Below, piece after piece: positions 1-8,562 of a stretch of DNA of 60,609 nucleotides. The DNA lies in the NCBI GenBank assembly GCA_001550305.1, contig LRTP01000767.1, positions 1-60,609 of the forward strand. Direction: 5' to 3'. The stretch is from Streptomyces diastatochromogenes. Its GTDB lineage: Bacteria; Actinomycetota; Actinomycetes; Streptomycetales; Streptomycetaceae. A model generated the notes under the pieces. It saw only the letters and a list, made by a program, of their open reading frames with translations, ran no database searches and had not been told where the DNA came from. Made by a program: the position numbers and the translations under genes. Numbering within the stretch: position 1 is the stretch's first letter; each line of letters starts with the position of its first letter.

Positions 1-627
1 GTCCAGGCTGCCGACGCGAGCGGGCCGGGTGCGCCGGTGCCGGAGGGGTGCGTGGGCGCCGGGACGGGGGCGGCGGTCGGGCGGATCAAGGGCGGGATCG
101 GGACGGCGAGCGCCGTGCTCGACTCGGGGATCACGGTGGCCGCGCTGGTGGTGGCCAACGCGGCGGGTTCGGCGGTGGATCCGGAGACGGGGGTGTTGTA
201 CGGGGAGTTGCTGCGAGACGGTCGTACGGCCTATCCCTCCGCCGAGGTCCACGAGGCGGCGCGGCAACGGCTCGCCGAAGCCGCCGCGAAGAACGCGCCT
301 CCCCCGCTGAACACCACGCTCGCCGTCGTCGCCACCGACGCCGACCTCACCCGCGCCCAGGCCCACAAGCTCGCCGGCACGGCCCATGACGGCATCGCCC
401 GCGCCGTCCGCCCGGTCCACCTCCTGAACGACGGCGACACGGTCTTCGCCCTGGCCACGGGCGCCCGCCCGCTCACTCCCGACCACCCCCTGGCCCTCAA
501 CGAGATCCTCGCGGCGGGCGCGGATCTGGTGACCCGGGCGATCGTCCGCGCGGTACGAGCGGCCGACCCGGTGGACGGACCGGGCGGGGTGTGGCCGTCG
601 TACGGGGAGCTGTACGGGAGCGCCTAG
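1..627 (+). CDS. P1 family (S58, DmpA/NylC-like) peptidase, C-terminal part
   Basis: The gene enters from outside the window and its last 208 codons are visible. The family consists of N-terminal-nucleophile aminopeptidases/amidases that split themselves into two chains. Visible family motifs are GAGTGAAVGRIKGGIGTAS near the start of the fragment, then ALVVANAAGS, then LNTTLAVVATDADL. By analogy with NylC, which cuts between Asn and Thr, the Asn-Thr pair at 310-315 is the likely autoprocessing site and the Thr the catalytic nucleophile; DmpA uses Ser instead. No signal peptide can be assessed because the N-terminus is missing. Substrate is unknown. The family assignment is firm; use of Thr as nucleophile is inferred from motif position. 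Confidence 0.85.
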   Translation, partial: VQAADASGPGAPVPEGCVGAGTGAAVGRIKGGIGTASAVLDSGITVAALVVANAAGSAVDPETGVLYGELLRDGRTAYPSAEVHEAARQRLAEAAAKNAPPPLNTTLAVVATDADLTRAQAHKLAGTAHDGIARAVRPVHLLNDGDTVFALATGARPLTPDHPLALNEILAAGADLVTRAIVRAVRAADPVDGPGGVWPSYGELYGSA

Positions 628-846
628 GGCGGGTCCTGGTCCGTGGTTCCGGGTGTTCCGCTGCCCTCCCTGACGTCAAGTCGCGCCAGAGGGAGGGGGA
701 GTTCGTCGTGGGCCGGTGGGTGATTGTCCCGGTTCTGTCACGCGACGGTGTTGGGCCGGGGACGGCGGGAACCCTTCGCGGCACCGCTCGCTCTCTATCC
801 ACGCACTGGAGCGGATCACGCACATCACGAGAAACTGGAGTAGCCC

Positions 847-2067
847 GTGACAACGCCGAACATGACAGCGCGGCGCGCACTGGGGGCCTGTGCCGCCCTG
901 ATGGTCGGCGCCCTCGCCCTGACCGGCTGCGGCGGCAACGCCAGCGCCGACGCCAAGGGCGGCAAGGACAGCGGCAGCTCGGCCAAGACGTCCACGGCGA
1001 AGATAGTCATCTCGGCCAAGGACGGTGCGACGGACGCGTCCATCAACGAGACCGGCGTGAAGGTCAGCGACGGCAAGCTGACCGAGGTGAAGATGACGGT
1101 GTCGGGGGCCGGGACGGCGGTGGCGGGGGCGATCACCGCGGACGGGACCGGCTGGAAGCCGACGGCGCAGTTGGAGCGCGGGACGAAGTACCAGATCTCG
1201 GCGACCGCGAAGGACGCGAACGGACGCACGGCCGCCGCCAACTCCATCTTCACGACGGTCTCCTCGAGCAACAGCTTCATCGGCACGTACACGCCCGACA
1301 ACGGCACCACGGTCGGCGTCGGAATGCCGGTGTCGTTCAACTTCAACAAGGTGATCAGCAACCAGAAGGCCGTGCAGTCGCACATCACGGTCACGTCCAG
1401 CAGCGGGCAGCAGGTGGCCGGGCACTGGTTCGGCTCGCAGCGGCTCGACTTCCGGCCCGAGACGTACTGGAAGGCCGGTTCCAAGGTCACGATGAAGATC
1501 GACCTGGACGGCGTCGAGGGCGCGAACGGTGTCTTCGGGGTGCAGAAGAAGACGGTCACCTTCACCGTCGGCCGCTCCCAGGTCTCCACGGTCGACGTCA
1601 ACACGCAGACCATGACGGTCGTGCGTGACGGCAAGCCGCTCAAGACGGTGCCGATCTCGGCGGGCAGCCCGGAGCACACCACGTACAACGGTCAGATGGT
1701 GATCTCCGAGAAGTTCGTCCAGACCCGGATGAACGGCTCGACGGTGGGCTACGGCGGCGAGTACGACATCCCGGACGTGCCGCACGCGATGCGACTGACG
1801 TCTTCGGGGACGTTCATCCACGGCAACTACTGGTACAACCGCGGGAACCCGCCCTTCGGACAGCAGGGCACCAGCCACGGATGTGTCGGTCTCGCCGATG
1901 TACAGGGCGCGCAGGGCGACACCAGCGCGAAGTGGTTCTACGACAACTCTCTCGTCGGGGACGTCGTAGTGGTGAAGAACTCGCCCGACAAGACCGTCTC
2001 GCCGGACAACGGACTGAACGGCTGGAACATGTCCTGGAGTGCGTGGACCGCGGGAAGTACGGTCTGA
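847..2067 (+). CDS. L,D-transpeptidase lipoprotein (YkuD domain, Ig-like domains)
   Basis: A 406-residue exported lipoprotein expected to form 3-3 cross-links in peptidoglycan. The N-terminus has a signal sequence with lipobox LTGC at about residues 24-27. Roughly residues 40-260 look like the two Ig-like domains of mycobacterial LdtMt2-type enzymes. A YkuD catalytic domain follows, with the motif SHGCVGL; His344 and catalytic Cys346 are visible. The start is GTG, preceded by a GGAG-like site at about 836. The gene stands alone, 219 bp after the peptidase gene, and is followed by a strong hairpin terminator. Nothing in the active site is missing. Confidence 0.93.
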   Translation: MTTPNMTARRALGACAALMVGALALTGCGGNASADAKGGKDSGSSAKTSTAKIVISAKDGATDASINETGVKVSDGKLTEVKMTVSGAGTAVAGAITADGTGWKPTAQLERGTKYQISATAKDANGRTAAANSIFTTVSSSNSFIGTYTPDNGTTVGVGMPVSFNFNKVISNQKAVQSHITVTSSSGQQVAGHWFGSQRLDFRPETYWKAGSKVTMKIDLDGVEGANGVFGVQKKTVTFTVGRSQVSTVDVNTQTMTVVRDGKPLKTVPISAGSPEHTTYNGQMVISEKFVQTRMNGSTVGYGGEYDIPDVPHAMRLTSSGTFIHGNYWYNRGNPPFGQQGTSHGCVGLADVQGAQGDTSAKWFYDNSLVGDVVVVKNSPDKTVSPDNGLNGWNMSWSAWTAGSTV

Positions 2068-2089
2068 CCTGGGGCCGTTGACGTCACGG

Positions 2090-2130
2090 CGGGCCGCGCG
2101 GGAACTTGCCGCGCGGCCCGCTCGTTTTCT
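2090..2130 (+). terminator. Rho-independent-type terminator after the L,D-transpeptidase gene
   Basis: Perfect 12-bp stem (2090-2101 with 2109-2120), a 7-nt loop and a T-containing tail. It lies 22 nt after the stop codon and isolates the transpeptidase gene from the next gene. Confidence 0.85.
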
Positions 2131-2224
2131 GTCCGTACGTTTTCTCGGTTCGCAGGATTGATGTCCGACCGAGGGGCTACGGTATGCACCCACAAGGTGA
2201 CATGCAGCAACGCCGGGAGAAGCC

Positions 2225-2974
2225 TTGAGCGTTCCGTACGAGACAGCAGCGTACGAACCACCCGAGTCGCCCGAGTCTCCGGAGGAGCACCTCGAGCGAC
2301 TCCTCGGCCGTGCCCTGAACTCCTTCGAGCTGCCCGACGAGACGATAAGGCGGCTCGACTGCGCGCTGGCGCACGACAGTTCGCTGCACTCCGCGCACCA
2401 CAGCGCGGGGCTGCACCGCGAGACGTACCGGCACACCTGGCTGCTCGCCGACGGCTCGGCGGTCACGCTGTGGGAGCTCGTGCACAACACGGCGCCCGGG
2501 AGTGAGCCGCAGCACGAGGTGTATGTCGACGAGGAGGAGCTGCGCGCCGCCACGGCCCGGCTGCCGCTGCCGCCGGACGCGCCGGACTTCGAACTGCCCG
2601 TGATGGTCCATCCGTCACCGGTCCCCGAGCCGCGGCACGTCTATCTGACGGACGACTCGGCGGATCACGCGCGGCGGTTGCTGCGGCGGGCGGAGAACGC
2701 GGACCGGCCGGGGGCCGACATCACGACGCTGCTGCTGCGCACCGCGTTCGCGCACCAGATCACCCAGGCCTTCGGGCGCCCCTGCCGGGCGGGCCAGGTC
2801 GGGCTGTGCTTCTCGCTCTACGAGCACGCGTTCCTGCTCGGCGACGGCCAGGAGATCTCCCTGTGGGAGGTCGAGCACACGGCGACGCCGGACGGCCGGC
2901 ACATGTGCGAGGTCTATCCGACGGAGCACGCGGCGCGGGCCGCCATGGAACGCCGGGCGGCGCGGCTCGCCTAG
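2225..2974 (+). CDS. DUF6227 family protein
   Basis: A 249-residue soluble protein with no signal peptide or membrane segment. The sequence, including HHSAGLHRETYRHTWLLADG and SLWEVEHT, matches my recollection of DUF6227, a streptomycete family of unknown function. Two similar halves are visible: WLLADGSAVTLWELVHNTAP near residue 85 and FLLGDGQEISLWEVEHTATP near residue 215 read like an internal duplication. Start is TTG at 2225 with a GGGAGA ribosome site about 6 nt upstream; no better in-frame start is seen. It lies alone between a terminator and a degenerate repeat. Function unknown. Confidence 0.8.
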   Translation: MSVPYETAAYEPPESPESPEEHLERLLGRALNSFELPDETIRRLDCALAHDSSLHSAHHSAGLHRETYRHTWLLADGSAVTLWELVHNTAPGSEPQHEVYVDEEELRAATARLPLPPDAPDFELPVMVHPSPVPEPRHVYLTDDSADHARRLLRRAENADRPGADITTLLLRTAFAHQITQAFGRPCRAGQVGLCFSLYEHAFLLGDGQEISLWEVEHTATPDGRHMCEVYPTEHAARAAMERRAARLA

Positions 2975-3002
2975 AGCCTGGCGTAGTGAGCCGAACACCC
3001 CC

Positions 3003-3074
3003 TTCGTCGGGGGGATCCCTCGTTCGTCGGGGGGCGAGCCCTCGTTCCTCGGGGGAACTCCCGTTCGTCAGGGG
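3003..3074. repeat. Degenerate tandem repeat, about 20 bp period, four units
   Basis: The motif TTCGTCGGGGGG or a close variant occurs at about 3003, 3023, 3045 and 3064. The array fills the gap between two convergent genes and reaches the stop codon of the small membrane protein gene. No function is evident. Confidence 0.6.
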
Positions 3075-3325
3075 CGGCTGTCGCTGAACTGGCGTACCAG
3101 GCCCGCGAACGCGGCGCGTTCCTCGGGGGTGAGTTCCACGGTCTCCGCGGCGGGGCCGGACCGGCGCTGATGCGGTATGGCGCGGAGCACCTGCCCATGG
3201 TGGCGCACGGCGGCCCCGGTGCGCGCGCGGCGCAGCAGGCGGGACAGGCCGACGACCCAGATGACGGTCGCGAGGGCGAGGACGGCCACGCCCATCAGCT
3301 GGAGGATCGACACATGCTCAGGCAT
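3068..3325 (-). CDS. Small single-pass membrane protein
   Basis: An 85-residue protein with an N-terminal hydrophobic segment (about residues 8-28, LQLMGVAVLALATVIWVVGL), a basic stretch RLLRRAR that would sit in the cytoplasm, and a polar C-terminus with PEERAAFAGLVRQF predicted helical. Start is ATG at 3325. It is separated from fruA by a strong terminator hairpin, so it is probably not part of the fructose operon. I do not recognise a named family. The codon third positions are strongly G/C, which supports coding. Confidence 0.7.
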   Translation of the reverse strand: MPEHVSILQLMGVAVLALATVIWVVGLSRLLRRARTGAAVRHHGQVLRAIPHQRRSGPAAETVELTPEERAAFAGLVRQFSDSRP

Positions 3326-3341
3326 GCCCTCCAGTAGACAC

Positions 3342-3371
3342 CACGGTCCGGGACTTTGGCCCCGGACCGTG
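3342..3371 (-). terminator. Terminator downstream of fruA
   Basis: Perfect 11-bp inverted repeat (3342-3352 with 3361-3371) and an 8-nt loop, placed 43 nt beyond the fruA stop codon. A second small hairpin (GCCCT-AAA-AGGGC, 3387-3399) lies between. Together they end the fru operon. Confidence 0.75.
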
Positions 3372-3413
3372 ACGTATCTCGCAGATGCCCTAAAAGGGCG
3401 AGTAGTTGGCCGT

Positions 3414-5528
3414 TCAGGCCGCGACCGGCTCCTTGGAGTCGACCTTCGCCGCTATCGCGGTGTCGGCGACCCCCGCGCCGGTCCCCTCGGGGGCCTGCTT
3501 GCGCATGCCCTTCAGGACGACCACCAGGGCGGTGGTGACACAGACACCGGCCGCGATGGCGATCAGGTAGAGGAACGGGTTGCCGATCAGCGGGACCACG
3601 AAGATGCCGCCGTGCGGGGCCCGCAGCGTGGCGCCGAAGGCCATCGACAGGGAGCCGGTGACCGCGCCGCCCACCATGGCGGAGGGGATCACGCGCAACG
3701 GGTCGGCCGCCGCGAACGGGATCGCGCCCTCCGAGATGAAGGAGGCGCCCAGGACCCAGGCCGCCTTGCCGTTCTCCCGCTCGGTCTGGGTGAAGAGCCT
3801 GCCGCGCACGGTCGTGGCGAGCGCCATGGCCAGCGGCGGAACCATGCCCGCCGCCATCACGGCCGCCATGATCTTCATCGCCGAGTCACTGGGGCTCGCG
3901 ACCGCGATACCGGCGGTGGCGAACGTGTACGCGACCTTGTTGACCGGGCCGCCGAGGTCGAAGCACATCATCAGGCCGAGCAGCGCGCCGAGCAGGACGG
4001 CGTTGGTGCCGGTGAGGCCGTTGAGCCAGTCGGTCATGCCCTTCTGCGCGGAGGCGATGGGCTTGCCGATGACCACGAACATCAGGAACCCGACGATCGC
4101 CGCAGAGATCAGCGGAATCACCACCACTGGCATGACGCCGCGCAACGCCGCCGGGATCTTCACCTTCTGGATCCCGATCACCACACCACCGGCGATGAGA
4201 CCGGCGGCCAGACCGCCGAGGAAGCCCGCGTTGATGGTGAGGGAGATCGCGCCGCCGACGAAGCCGGGCACGAGACCCGGGCGGTCCGCCATGCCGTAGG
4301 CGATGTAGCCGGCCAGGACCGGGACGAGGAAACCGAAGGAGACGACGCCGATCTGGAAGAGCAGGGCGCCCCAGCTGTCCGCCTGGGTCCACACGAAGTG
4401 GTCCATGACCGACGGTGCCTTGTTGACCGTGTAGCCGCCGATCGCGAAGCCGAGGGCGATCAGCAGACCGCCCGCGGCGACGAACGGGACCATGTAACTG
4501 ACGCCGGACATCAGCCACTTGCGGAGCTTGGTGCCGTATCCCTCGGTGGAGTCGCCGGAGCGCTCCACCGGCGTACCGGGGGCGGAGCCCGCGCTGACCT
4601 CGCCGCGCGCGGCCTTGCCACGCACCTCGGTGATCAGCTCGGCGGGCTTGTTGATGCCCGCCTTCACACCGACGTCGACGGTGGGCTTGCCGGCGAACCG
4701 GTCCTTGTCCCGTACGGGCACGTCGTGCGCGAAGATCACACCGTCCGCGGCCGCGATGACCGCCGGGTCGAGCCGGGTGAAGCCGGCCGAGCCCTGCGTC
4801 TCGACGACGACCTCGACGCCCGCCTCGCGGCCCGCGTTCTCCAGCGACTCGGCCGCCATGTAGGTGTGCGCGATGCCGGTGGGGCAGGAGGTGACGGCGA
4901 CGATCCGGAACGGACGCTCACCGGAGGCTCCGGCGTCCGCGGTGGTGTCGCTCGTGGTGTCGGTCGTGTCGGTCGTGGTGCCCGTGGCGGTGTCGGCGGA
5001 GGCCGCCGCCGACACCGCCACGGAGTTCTTGGAGCCGTCGGCGGACTCGGTGCCCTCGGGCACGGTCGAGGCCGCGGCCGCCGGGGACTCGTCCCCGCGG
5101 ATGAGCGCGGCCGCGGCCGCCGCGTCGTCCACGGCCCGCAGCGCGGACGTGAACTCGGCGTTCATGAGCTGACGGGCCAGCGACGACAGGATCGTCAGAT
5201 GCGCGTCGTCGGCGCCCGCCGGGGCGGCGATCAGGAAGATCAGGTCGGCGGGGCCGTCCGGCGCGCCGAAGTCGATCCCGGCCGCGCTGCGCCCGAAGCC
5301 GAGCGTCGGCTCGGTGACGTGTTCGCTCCGGCAGTGCGGGATGCCGATCCCGCCGTCGAGGCCGGTGGGCATCTGGGCCTCGCGGGCGGCCACGTCGGCG
5401 AGGAAGCCTTCGAGGTCGGTCACCCGCCCCAGGGTCACCATGCGCTCGGCGAGGGCGCGTGCCGCCGCCTCTTTGGTCTCGGCGGACAGGTCGAGATCGA
5501 CCAGGTCCGCGGTGATCATCTCGCTCAT
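3414..5528 (-). CDS. fruA: Fructose-specific PTS permease, EIIABC fusion
   Basis: Imports fructose and phosphorylates it to fructose 1-phosphate using phosphate from HPr. The 704-residue protein has the order EIIA, EIIB, EIIC. His65 in GIGIPHCRSE is the expected EIIA phosphorylation site; Cys215 in VTSCPTGIAHTYM is the EIIB site. The EIIC half from about residue 345 has multiple membrane segments and ends with a short charged tail. The A and B domains are joined by an Ala/Thr/Asp-rich linker (about residues 150-205). Start ATG at 5528 is preceded by AAGGAG; a longer in-frame extension to 5597 is Pro/Arg-rich and unlikely. It is the last gene of fruR-fruK-fruA. Confidence 0.95.
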   Translation of the reverse strand: MSEMITADLVDLDLSAETKEAAARALAERMVTLGRVTDLEGFLADVAAREAQMPTGLDGGIGIPHCRSEHVTEPTLGFGRSAAGIDFGAPDGPADLIFLIAAPAGADDAHLTILSSLARQLMNAEFTSALRAVDDAAAAAALIRGDESPAAAASTVPEGTESADGSKNSVAVSAAASADTATGTTTDTTDTTSDTTADAGASGERPFRIVAVTSCPTGIAHTYMAAESLENAGREAGVEVVVETQGSAGFTRLDPAVIAAADGVIFAHDVPVRDKDRFAGKPTVDVGVKAGINKPAELITEVRGKAARGEVSAGSAPGTPVERSGDSTEGYGTKLRKWLMSGVSYMVPFVAAGGLLIALGFAIGGYTVNKAPSVMDHFVWTQADSWGALLFQIGVVSFGFLVPVLAGYIAYGMADRPGLVPGFVGGAISLTINAGFLGGLAAGLIAGGVVIGIQKVKIPAALRGVMPVVVIPLISAAIVGFLMFVVIGKPIASAQKGMTDWLNGLTGTNAVLLGALLGLMMCFDLGGPVNKVAYTFATAGIAVASPSDSAMKIMAAVMAAGMVPPLAMALATTVRGRLFTQTERENGKAAWVLGASFISEGAIPFAAADPLRVIPSAMVGGAVTGSLSMAFGATLRAPHGGIFVVPLIGNPFLYLIAIAAGVCVTTALVVVLKGMRKQAPEGTGAGVADTAIAAKVDSKEPVAA

Positions 5529-5737
5529 CGCGGGCTCCTTCGCACGCGTATCGCCCGGGGGAAGTCGTGGGCGGGGGTGGGGACGGGGGTGCCGCACTCA
5601 AGGAGGGCGGGGTACAGGGGAAGAGAGACCGGGACTGAGATGGCGGAGGCGGGGCCGGGGAAACCCCGCCTCATCAGAGCCGGTCCAGGGGGTGGGGCCG
5701 CAGGAGTGGCGGTCGTCATGACACGGGGATTCGTCAT
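5525..5737 (-). CDS. Possible 70-residue ORF bridging fruK and fruA
   Basis: This frame starts with an ATGA overlap on the fruK stop codon and ends with an ATGA overlap on the fruA start, so it would couple the two genes. The product is Pro-rich, without a recognisable domain, and most third codon positions are G/C. It also contains a hairpin (5647-5654 with 5664-5671) and a direct repeat TCGTCATGACAC at 5713 and 5731 around its start. It could equally be untranslated spacer. Called only because both junctions fit translational coupling. Confidence 0.3.
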   Translation of the reverse strand: MTNPRVMTTATPAAPPPGPALMRRGFPGPASAISVPVSLPLYPALLECGTPVPTPAHDFPRAIRVRRSPR

Positions 5738-6687
5738 GACACCGGCTCCGTGAGTACGCGGTCCACGGGGACCTCCGACGTGACGGTCACGGCGGAGGGG
5801 TCGAGGTCGGCCGGGCCCGGCATCACGCTGCCGGGCAGTTGTACGGCCGCGGCGCCATGGGCGACGGCGGAGGCGAGGGCCTCCGGGCCGCGGCCACCGG
5901 CGATCAGGAATCCGGCGAGGGAGGAGTCACCGGCGCCCACGTTGCTGCGTACGGCATCCACCCGTGCGCTGCCGAACCAGGCGCCCGCGCCGTCCACGAG
6001 CAGCTGTCCGTCCGCGCCGAGGCTCGCGAGCACGGCGTCGGCGCCCATCTCACGCAGCTCCTCGGCGGCCTTGACCGCGTCACCGACGGTGACGAGAGGA
6101 CGCCCGACGGCTTCGGCGAGCTCCTCGGCGTTGGGCTTCACCACGTCGGGCCGCTCGCGCAGCGCCGCGAGCAGCGCGGGGCCGGAGGTGTCCAGCGCGA
6201 TCCGGGCGCCGGCCGCGTGGGCGCGGGCGACGAGGTCGGCGTACCAGGAAGGACCGAGTCCGCGCGGCAGGCTGCCGCAGCAGGTGATCCAGTCGGTGTC
6301 GCCGGAACGATACTGCTGACGCACCGTCTCCAGGAGCAGCTCCGCCTCGGCGGCCGTGAGTTCGGGGCCGGGGGCGTTGATCTTCGTGAGCGTGCCGTCC
6401 GGTTCGGCGACCGAGATGTTCGAGCGGGTGGCTCCGGTGACCGGGACCGGCGCGACCTCGATGCCCTGCGCGTGGAGCAGCTCGGCGACGAGTGCGCCGG
6501 GCGCACCGCCCAGCGGCAGTACGGCGATCGTGCGCTGCCCCGCCGCCGCGACCGCGCGCGAGACGTTCACGCCCTTGCCGCCCGGGTCCATGCGTTCGCC
6601 GGTGGCCCGGATGACCTCGCCGCGGTCGAGCGACGGGACCTCGTACGTACGGTCGAGGGAGGGGTTGGGGGTGACGGTGAGGATCAT
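5734..6687 (-). CDS. fruK: 1-phosphofructokinase (PfkB family)
   Basis: Phosphorylates fructose 1-phosphate, the product of FruA, to fructose 1,6-bisphosphate. The 317-residue protein opens with ILTVTPNPSLDRTY, carries the PfkB sugar-binding signature GGKGVNVSRAVAAAG near residues 37-51 and the catalytic/anion-hole motif NVGAGDSSLAGF near residue 255. Length is typical of 1-phosphofructokinases. ATG at 6687 overlaps the fruR stop codon by 4 nt (ATGA), so the two genes are translationally coupled. It is followed by about 200 bp before fruA. Confidence 0.95.
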   Translation of the reverse strand: MILTVTPNPSLDRTYEVPSLDRGEVIRATGERMDPGGKGVNVSRAVAAAGQRTIAVLPLGGAPGALVAELLHAQGIEVAPVPVTGATRSNISVAEPDGTLTKINAPGPELTAAEAELLLETVRQQYRSGDTDWITCCGSLPRGLGPSWYADLVARAHAAGARIALDTSGPALLAALRERPDVVKPNAEELAEAVGRPLVTVGDAVKAAEELREMGADAVLASLGADGQLLVDGAGAWFGSARVDAVRSNVGAGDSSLAGFLIAGGRGPEALASAVAHGAAAVQLPGSVMPGPADLDPSAVTVTSEVPVDRVLTEPVS

Positions 6688-7445
6688 GCGCGCACTACTT
6701 CCGTGCCACCGCGCTCGATGTCGGTGGCGTCTTCTGGGCTCAGCCCGCTGTCGGTGATCAGCAGGTCCACGTCGCTCAGGTCGCCGAAGCGGGCGAAGTG
6801 CTCCTGGCCGTGCTTGGAGGAGTCGGCGAGCAGCACCACGCGGCGCGCGGCGCGGATGGCCGCGCGCTTCACGGCGGCCTCGGCCAGGTCGGGGGTGGTC
6901 AGTCCGTGCTCGGCGGAGAAGCCGTTGGCCGCGACGAACAGGACGTCGGCGCGGATCTCGGCGTACGCGCGCAGCGCCCAGGCGTCCACGGCGGCGCGCG
7001 TACGGTGCCGGACGCGCCCTCCGACCAGGTGGAGCTGGATGCCGGGGTGGTCCGCGAGGCGGGCCGCGATCGGCAGGCTGTGCGTGACGACGGTGAGCGT
7101 CGCCTCCAGCGGTAGGTCCCCGGCGAGCCGGGCGACCGTGCTGCCCGCGTCGAGGATCATCGTGCCCTGGTCCGGCAGCTCGGCGACGGCGGCCTGTGCG
7201 ATGCGGTCCTTCTCGTCGGCCGCGGTGGACTCGCGCTCGGCGAGGTCGGGCTCGAAGTCCAGCCGCCCGGCCGGTATGGCACCGCCGTGCACCCGCCGCA
7301 GGAGTCCCGCACGGTCGAGGGTCTTCAGATCGCGGCGGATGGTCTCCGCGGTGACCTGGAACTCCTCGGCCAGCGAGAGCACGTCCACCCGACCGCCGTC
7401 ACGGGCAAGCCGGAGGATCTCCTGCTGTCGCTCCGGTGCGTACAT
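6684..7445 (-). CDS. fruR: DeoR-family transcriptional regulator of the fructose operon
   Basis: A 253-residue DeoR-type regulator. The N-terminal helix-turn-helix is visible in RQQEILRLARDGGRVDVLSLAEEFQVTAETIRRDLKTLDRAGLLRRVHGGA; the rest is the sugar-phosphate isomerase-like sensor domain (TMILDAGSTVARLA, LVGGRVR). It is first in the operon, so it probably autoregulates and responds to a fructose phosphate. Start ATG at 7445. A candidate operator of inverted half sites lies just upstream. The name rests on operon position. Confidence 0.9.
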   Translation of the reverse strand: MYAPERQQEILRLARDGGRVDVLSLAEEFQVTAETIRRDLKTLDRAGLLRRVHGGAIPAGRLDFEPDLAERESTAADEKDRIAQAAVAELPDQGTMILDAGSTVARLAGDLPLEATLTVVTHSLPIAARLADHPGIQLHLVGGRVRHRTRAAVDAWALRAYAEIRADVLFVAANGFSAEHGLTTPDLAEAAVKRAAIRAARRVVLLADSSKHGQEHFARFGDLSDVDLLITDSGLSPEDATDIERGGTEVVRA

Positions 7446-7480
7446 GTCCGTTCGCCTCCGATTACCTGTGCGGCCGATGC

Positions 7481-7540
7481 CCGAACTTGTGGTTTCGCTC
7501 GGAGGCTACGCCCGGATTTCCGGAAAGTAAACAGGTTCGG
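7481..7540 (-). promoter_or_regulatory. Candidate FruR operator/promoter region
   Basis: Two inverted half sites, CCGAACTTGT (7481-7490) and ACAGGTTCGG (7531-7540), differ at one position from perfect symmetry and are 40 bp apart, 36-95 bp upstream of the fruR start. Paired distant half sites would fit looping by a DeoR-family protein. Binding is inferred. Confidence 0.35.
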
Positions 7541-7671
7541 GTGTCAGGTGGACACAAACGGGCATCGAGGTGCGTCCCTGCGCCCCGCGCGTTCCGGCCT
7601 CGCAGAAGCCCTGACGCCGTGTCATCGCGTCCGTATCCTGGACTGTGGGACACAACTTCTCGGGGGGTGTT

Positions 7672-8562
7672 GTGGACAGGGACGGTCTCCGCGCCCGCCC
7701 GGACCATGACTGGCAGCAGGCCGTGGTCCAGGCGCTGTGCGATTCCCCGGTCCTGGGCGACCGCGGTGCCCGCGCGATGCTGGCCGAGCTGATCGGCGAC
7801 CGGCTGGGGCGGCCGGTGGTCCTGCGGGAACAGGCGACCACGCAGTTGCAGCTGCTCGAACTCGTGCGGTTCTGCGTCCGCGAGGAGATCGCGGCGAACC
7901 ACGGACTGTCCGCGCTGGCCGACGCGGTGTCACTGCTGGAGGGCCACAGCCGGACGGCCGACGCCGTCAGTGAGCTGGTGCGGGAGCACGTCGTACGAGA
8001 ACACGCCGTACCGGAACACGCCGTACGGGAGAACGTCGTAGGGGCCGCACCACCGCGTGACCCCTCGCACACCGACCGCCCTGTTCACCTGGTTCACCTG
8101 TTCCTCTCCTGCGCCGTCGCCGACCTCGCATGGGCGTCCTGGATCGCCTGGCACCTGGAGGACGCGGGCGTCGGCTTACGCCTCGACCTCCTCGACGGAC
8201 CGCTGAGCGGTCTGGAACAGCGAGGTCCGGAGCAGAGAGGCCTGGAACAGAAAGGTCCGGAGCAGCGCGAACGCGTCCTCGCCGTCCTGTCCCCGGCCTA
8301 CGTCGGCTCCGCCCCCGTCCAGCAGGCCTGGCAGGCCGTGCACCGTCGGAACCCGGAGGGCATCGCCGAGTTGCTGGTGCCGGTCATGGTGGAGCCGTGC
8401 CGGCCCCCATGGCCGCTGTCCACGGTCGCGTACACCGACCTCACGGGCCTCGGCGAGGACGCGGCCCGCACCCGGCTGCTCGACGCCGTCGGCGTCACCC
8501 GCACCGCCCCCACCAGGCACGCCGCACCTCCGCGCTTCCCCGACCCGGCGGGCCGACGTTGA
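7672..8562 (+). CDS. EAD-TIR domain protein (first gene of a VMAP/FxSxx-type cassette)
   Basis: A 296-residue protein. Residues about 8-100 form a helical effector-associated domain (EAD) with LLELVRFC, which is closely repeated at the N-terminus of the next gene product. A TIR-like domain follows from about residue 140 (VHLFLSCAVADLAWASWIAWHLEDAG, later VLAVLSPAYV and LLVPVMVEPCRPPWPLSTVAYTDLTGL). Two in-frame pentapeptide repeats are inserted: REHVV/REHAV-type (7980-8039) between the domains, and LEQRG/PEQRG-type (8209-8268) inside the TIR domain. In relatives a Glu precedes the conserved Trp after the second strand; here the sequence is QQAW, so NADase activity is doubtful. GTG at 7672 follows GGGGGG; GTG 7645 is an alternative. 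Confidence 0.7.
   Translation: MDRDGLRARPDHDWQQAVVQALCDSPVLGDRGARAMLAELIGDRLGRPVVLREQATTQLQLLELVRFCVREEIAANHGLSALADAVSLLEGHSRTADAVSELVREHVVREHAVPEHAVRENVVGAAPPRDPSHTDRPVHLVHLFLSCAVADLAWASWIAWHLEDAGVGLRLDLLDGPLSGLEQRGPEQRGLEQKGPEQRERVLAVLSPAYVGSAPVQQAWQAVHRRNPEGIAELLVPVMVEPCRPPWPLSTVAYTDLTGLGEDAARTRLLDAVGVTRTAPTRHAAPPRFPDPAGRR

Noticed and set aside
676..2553. A 625-codon minus-strand frame over the L,D-transpeptidase and DUF6227 genes
   Set aside because: Shadow of two well-supported plus-strand genes; high GC removes stops in other frames.
3177..5753. An 858-codon plus-strand frame across fruA
   Set aside because: Antisense to a clear EIIABC gene; composition is His/Arg/Asp-rich as expected for a shadow frame.
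7645..7671. GTG 7645 as start of the EAD-TIR gene
   Set aside because: GGGGGG lies directly before GTG 7672, and the extra residues add nothing recognisable; kept as alternative only.
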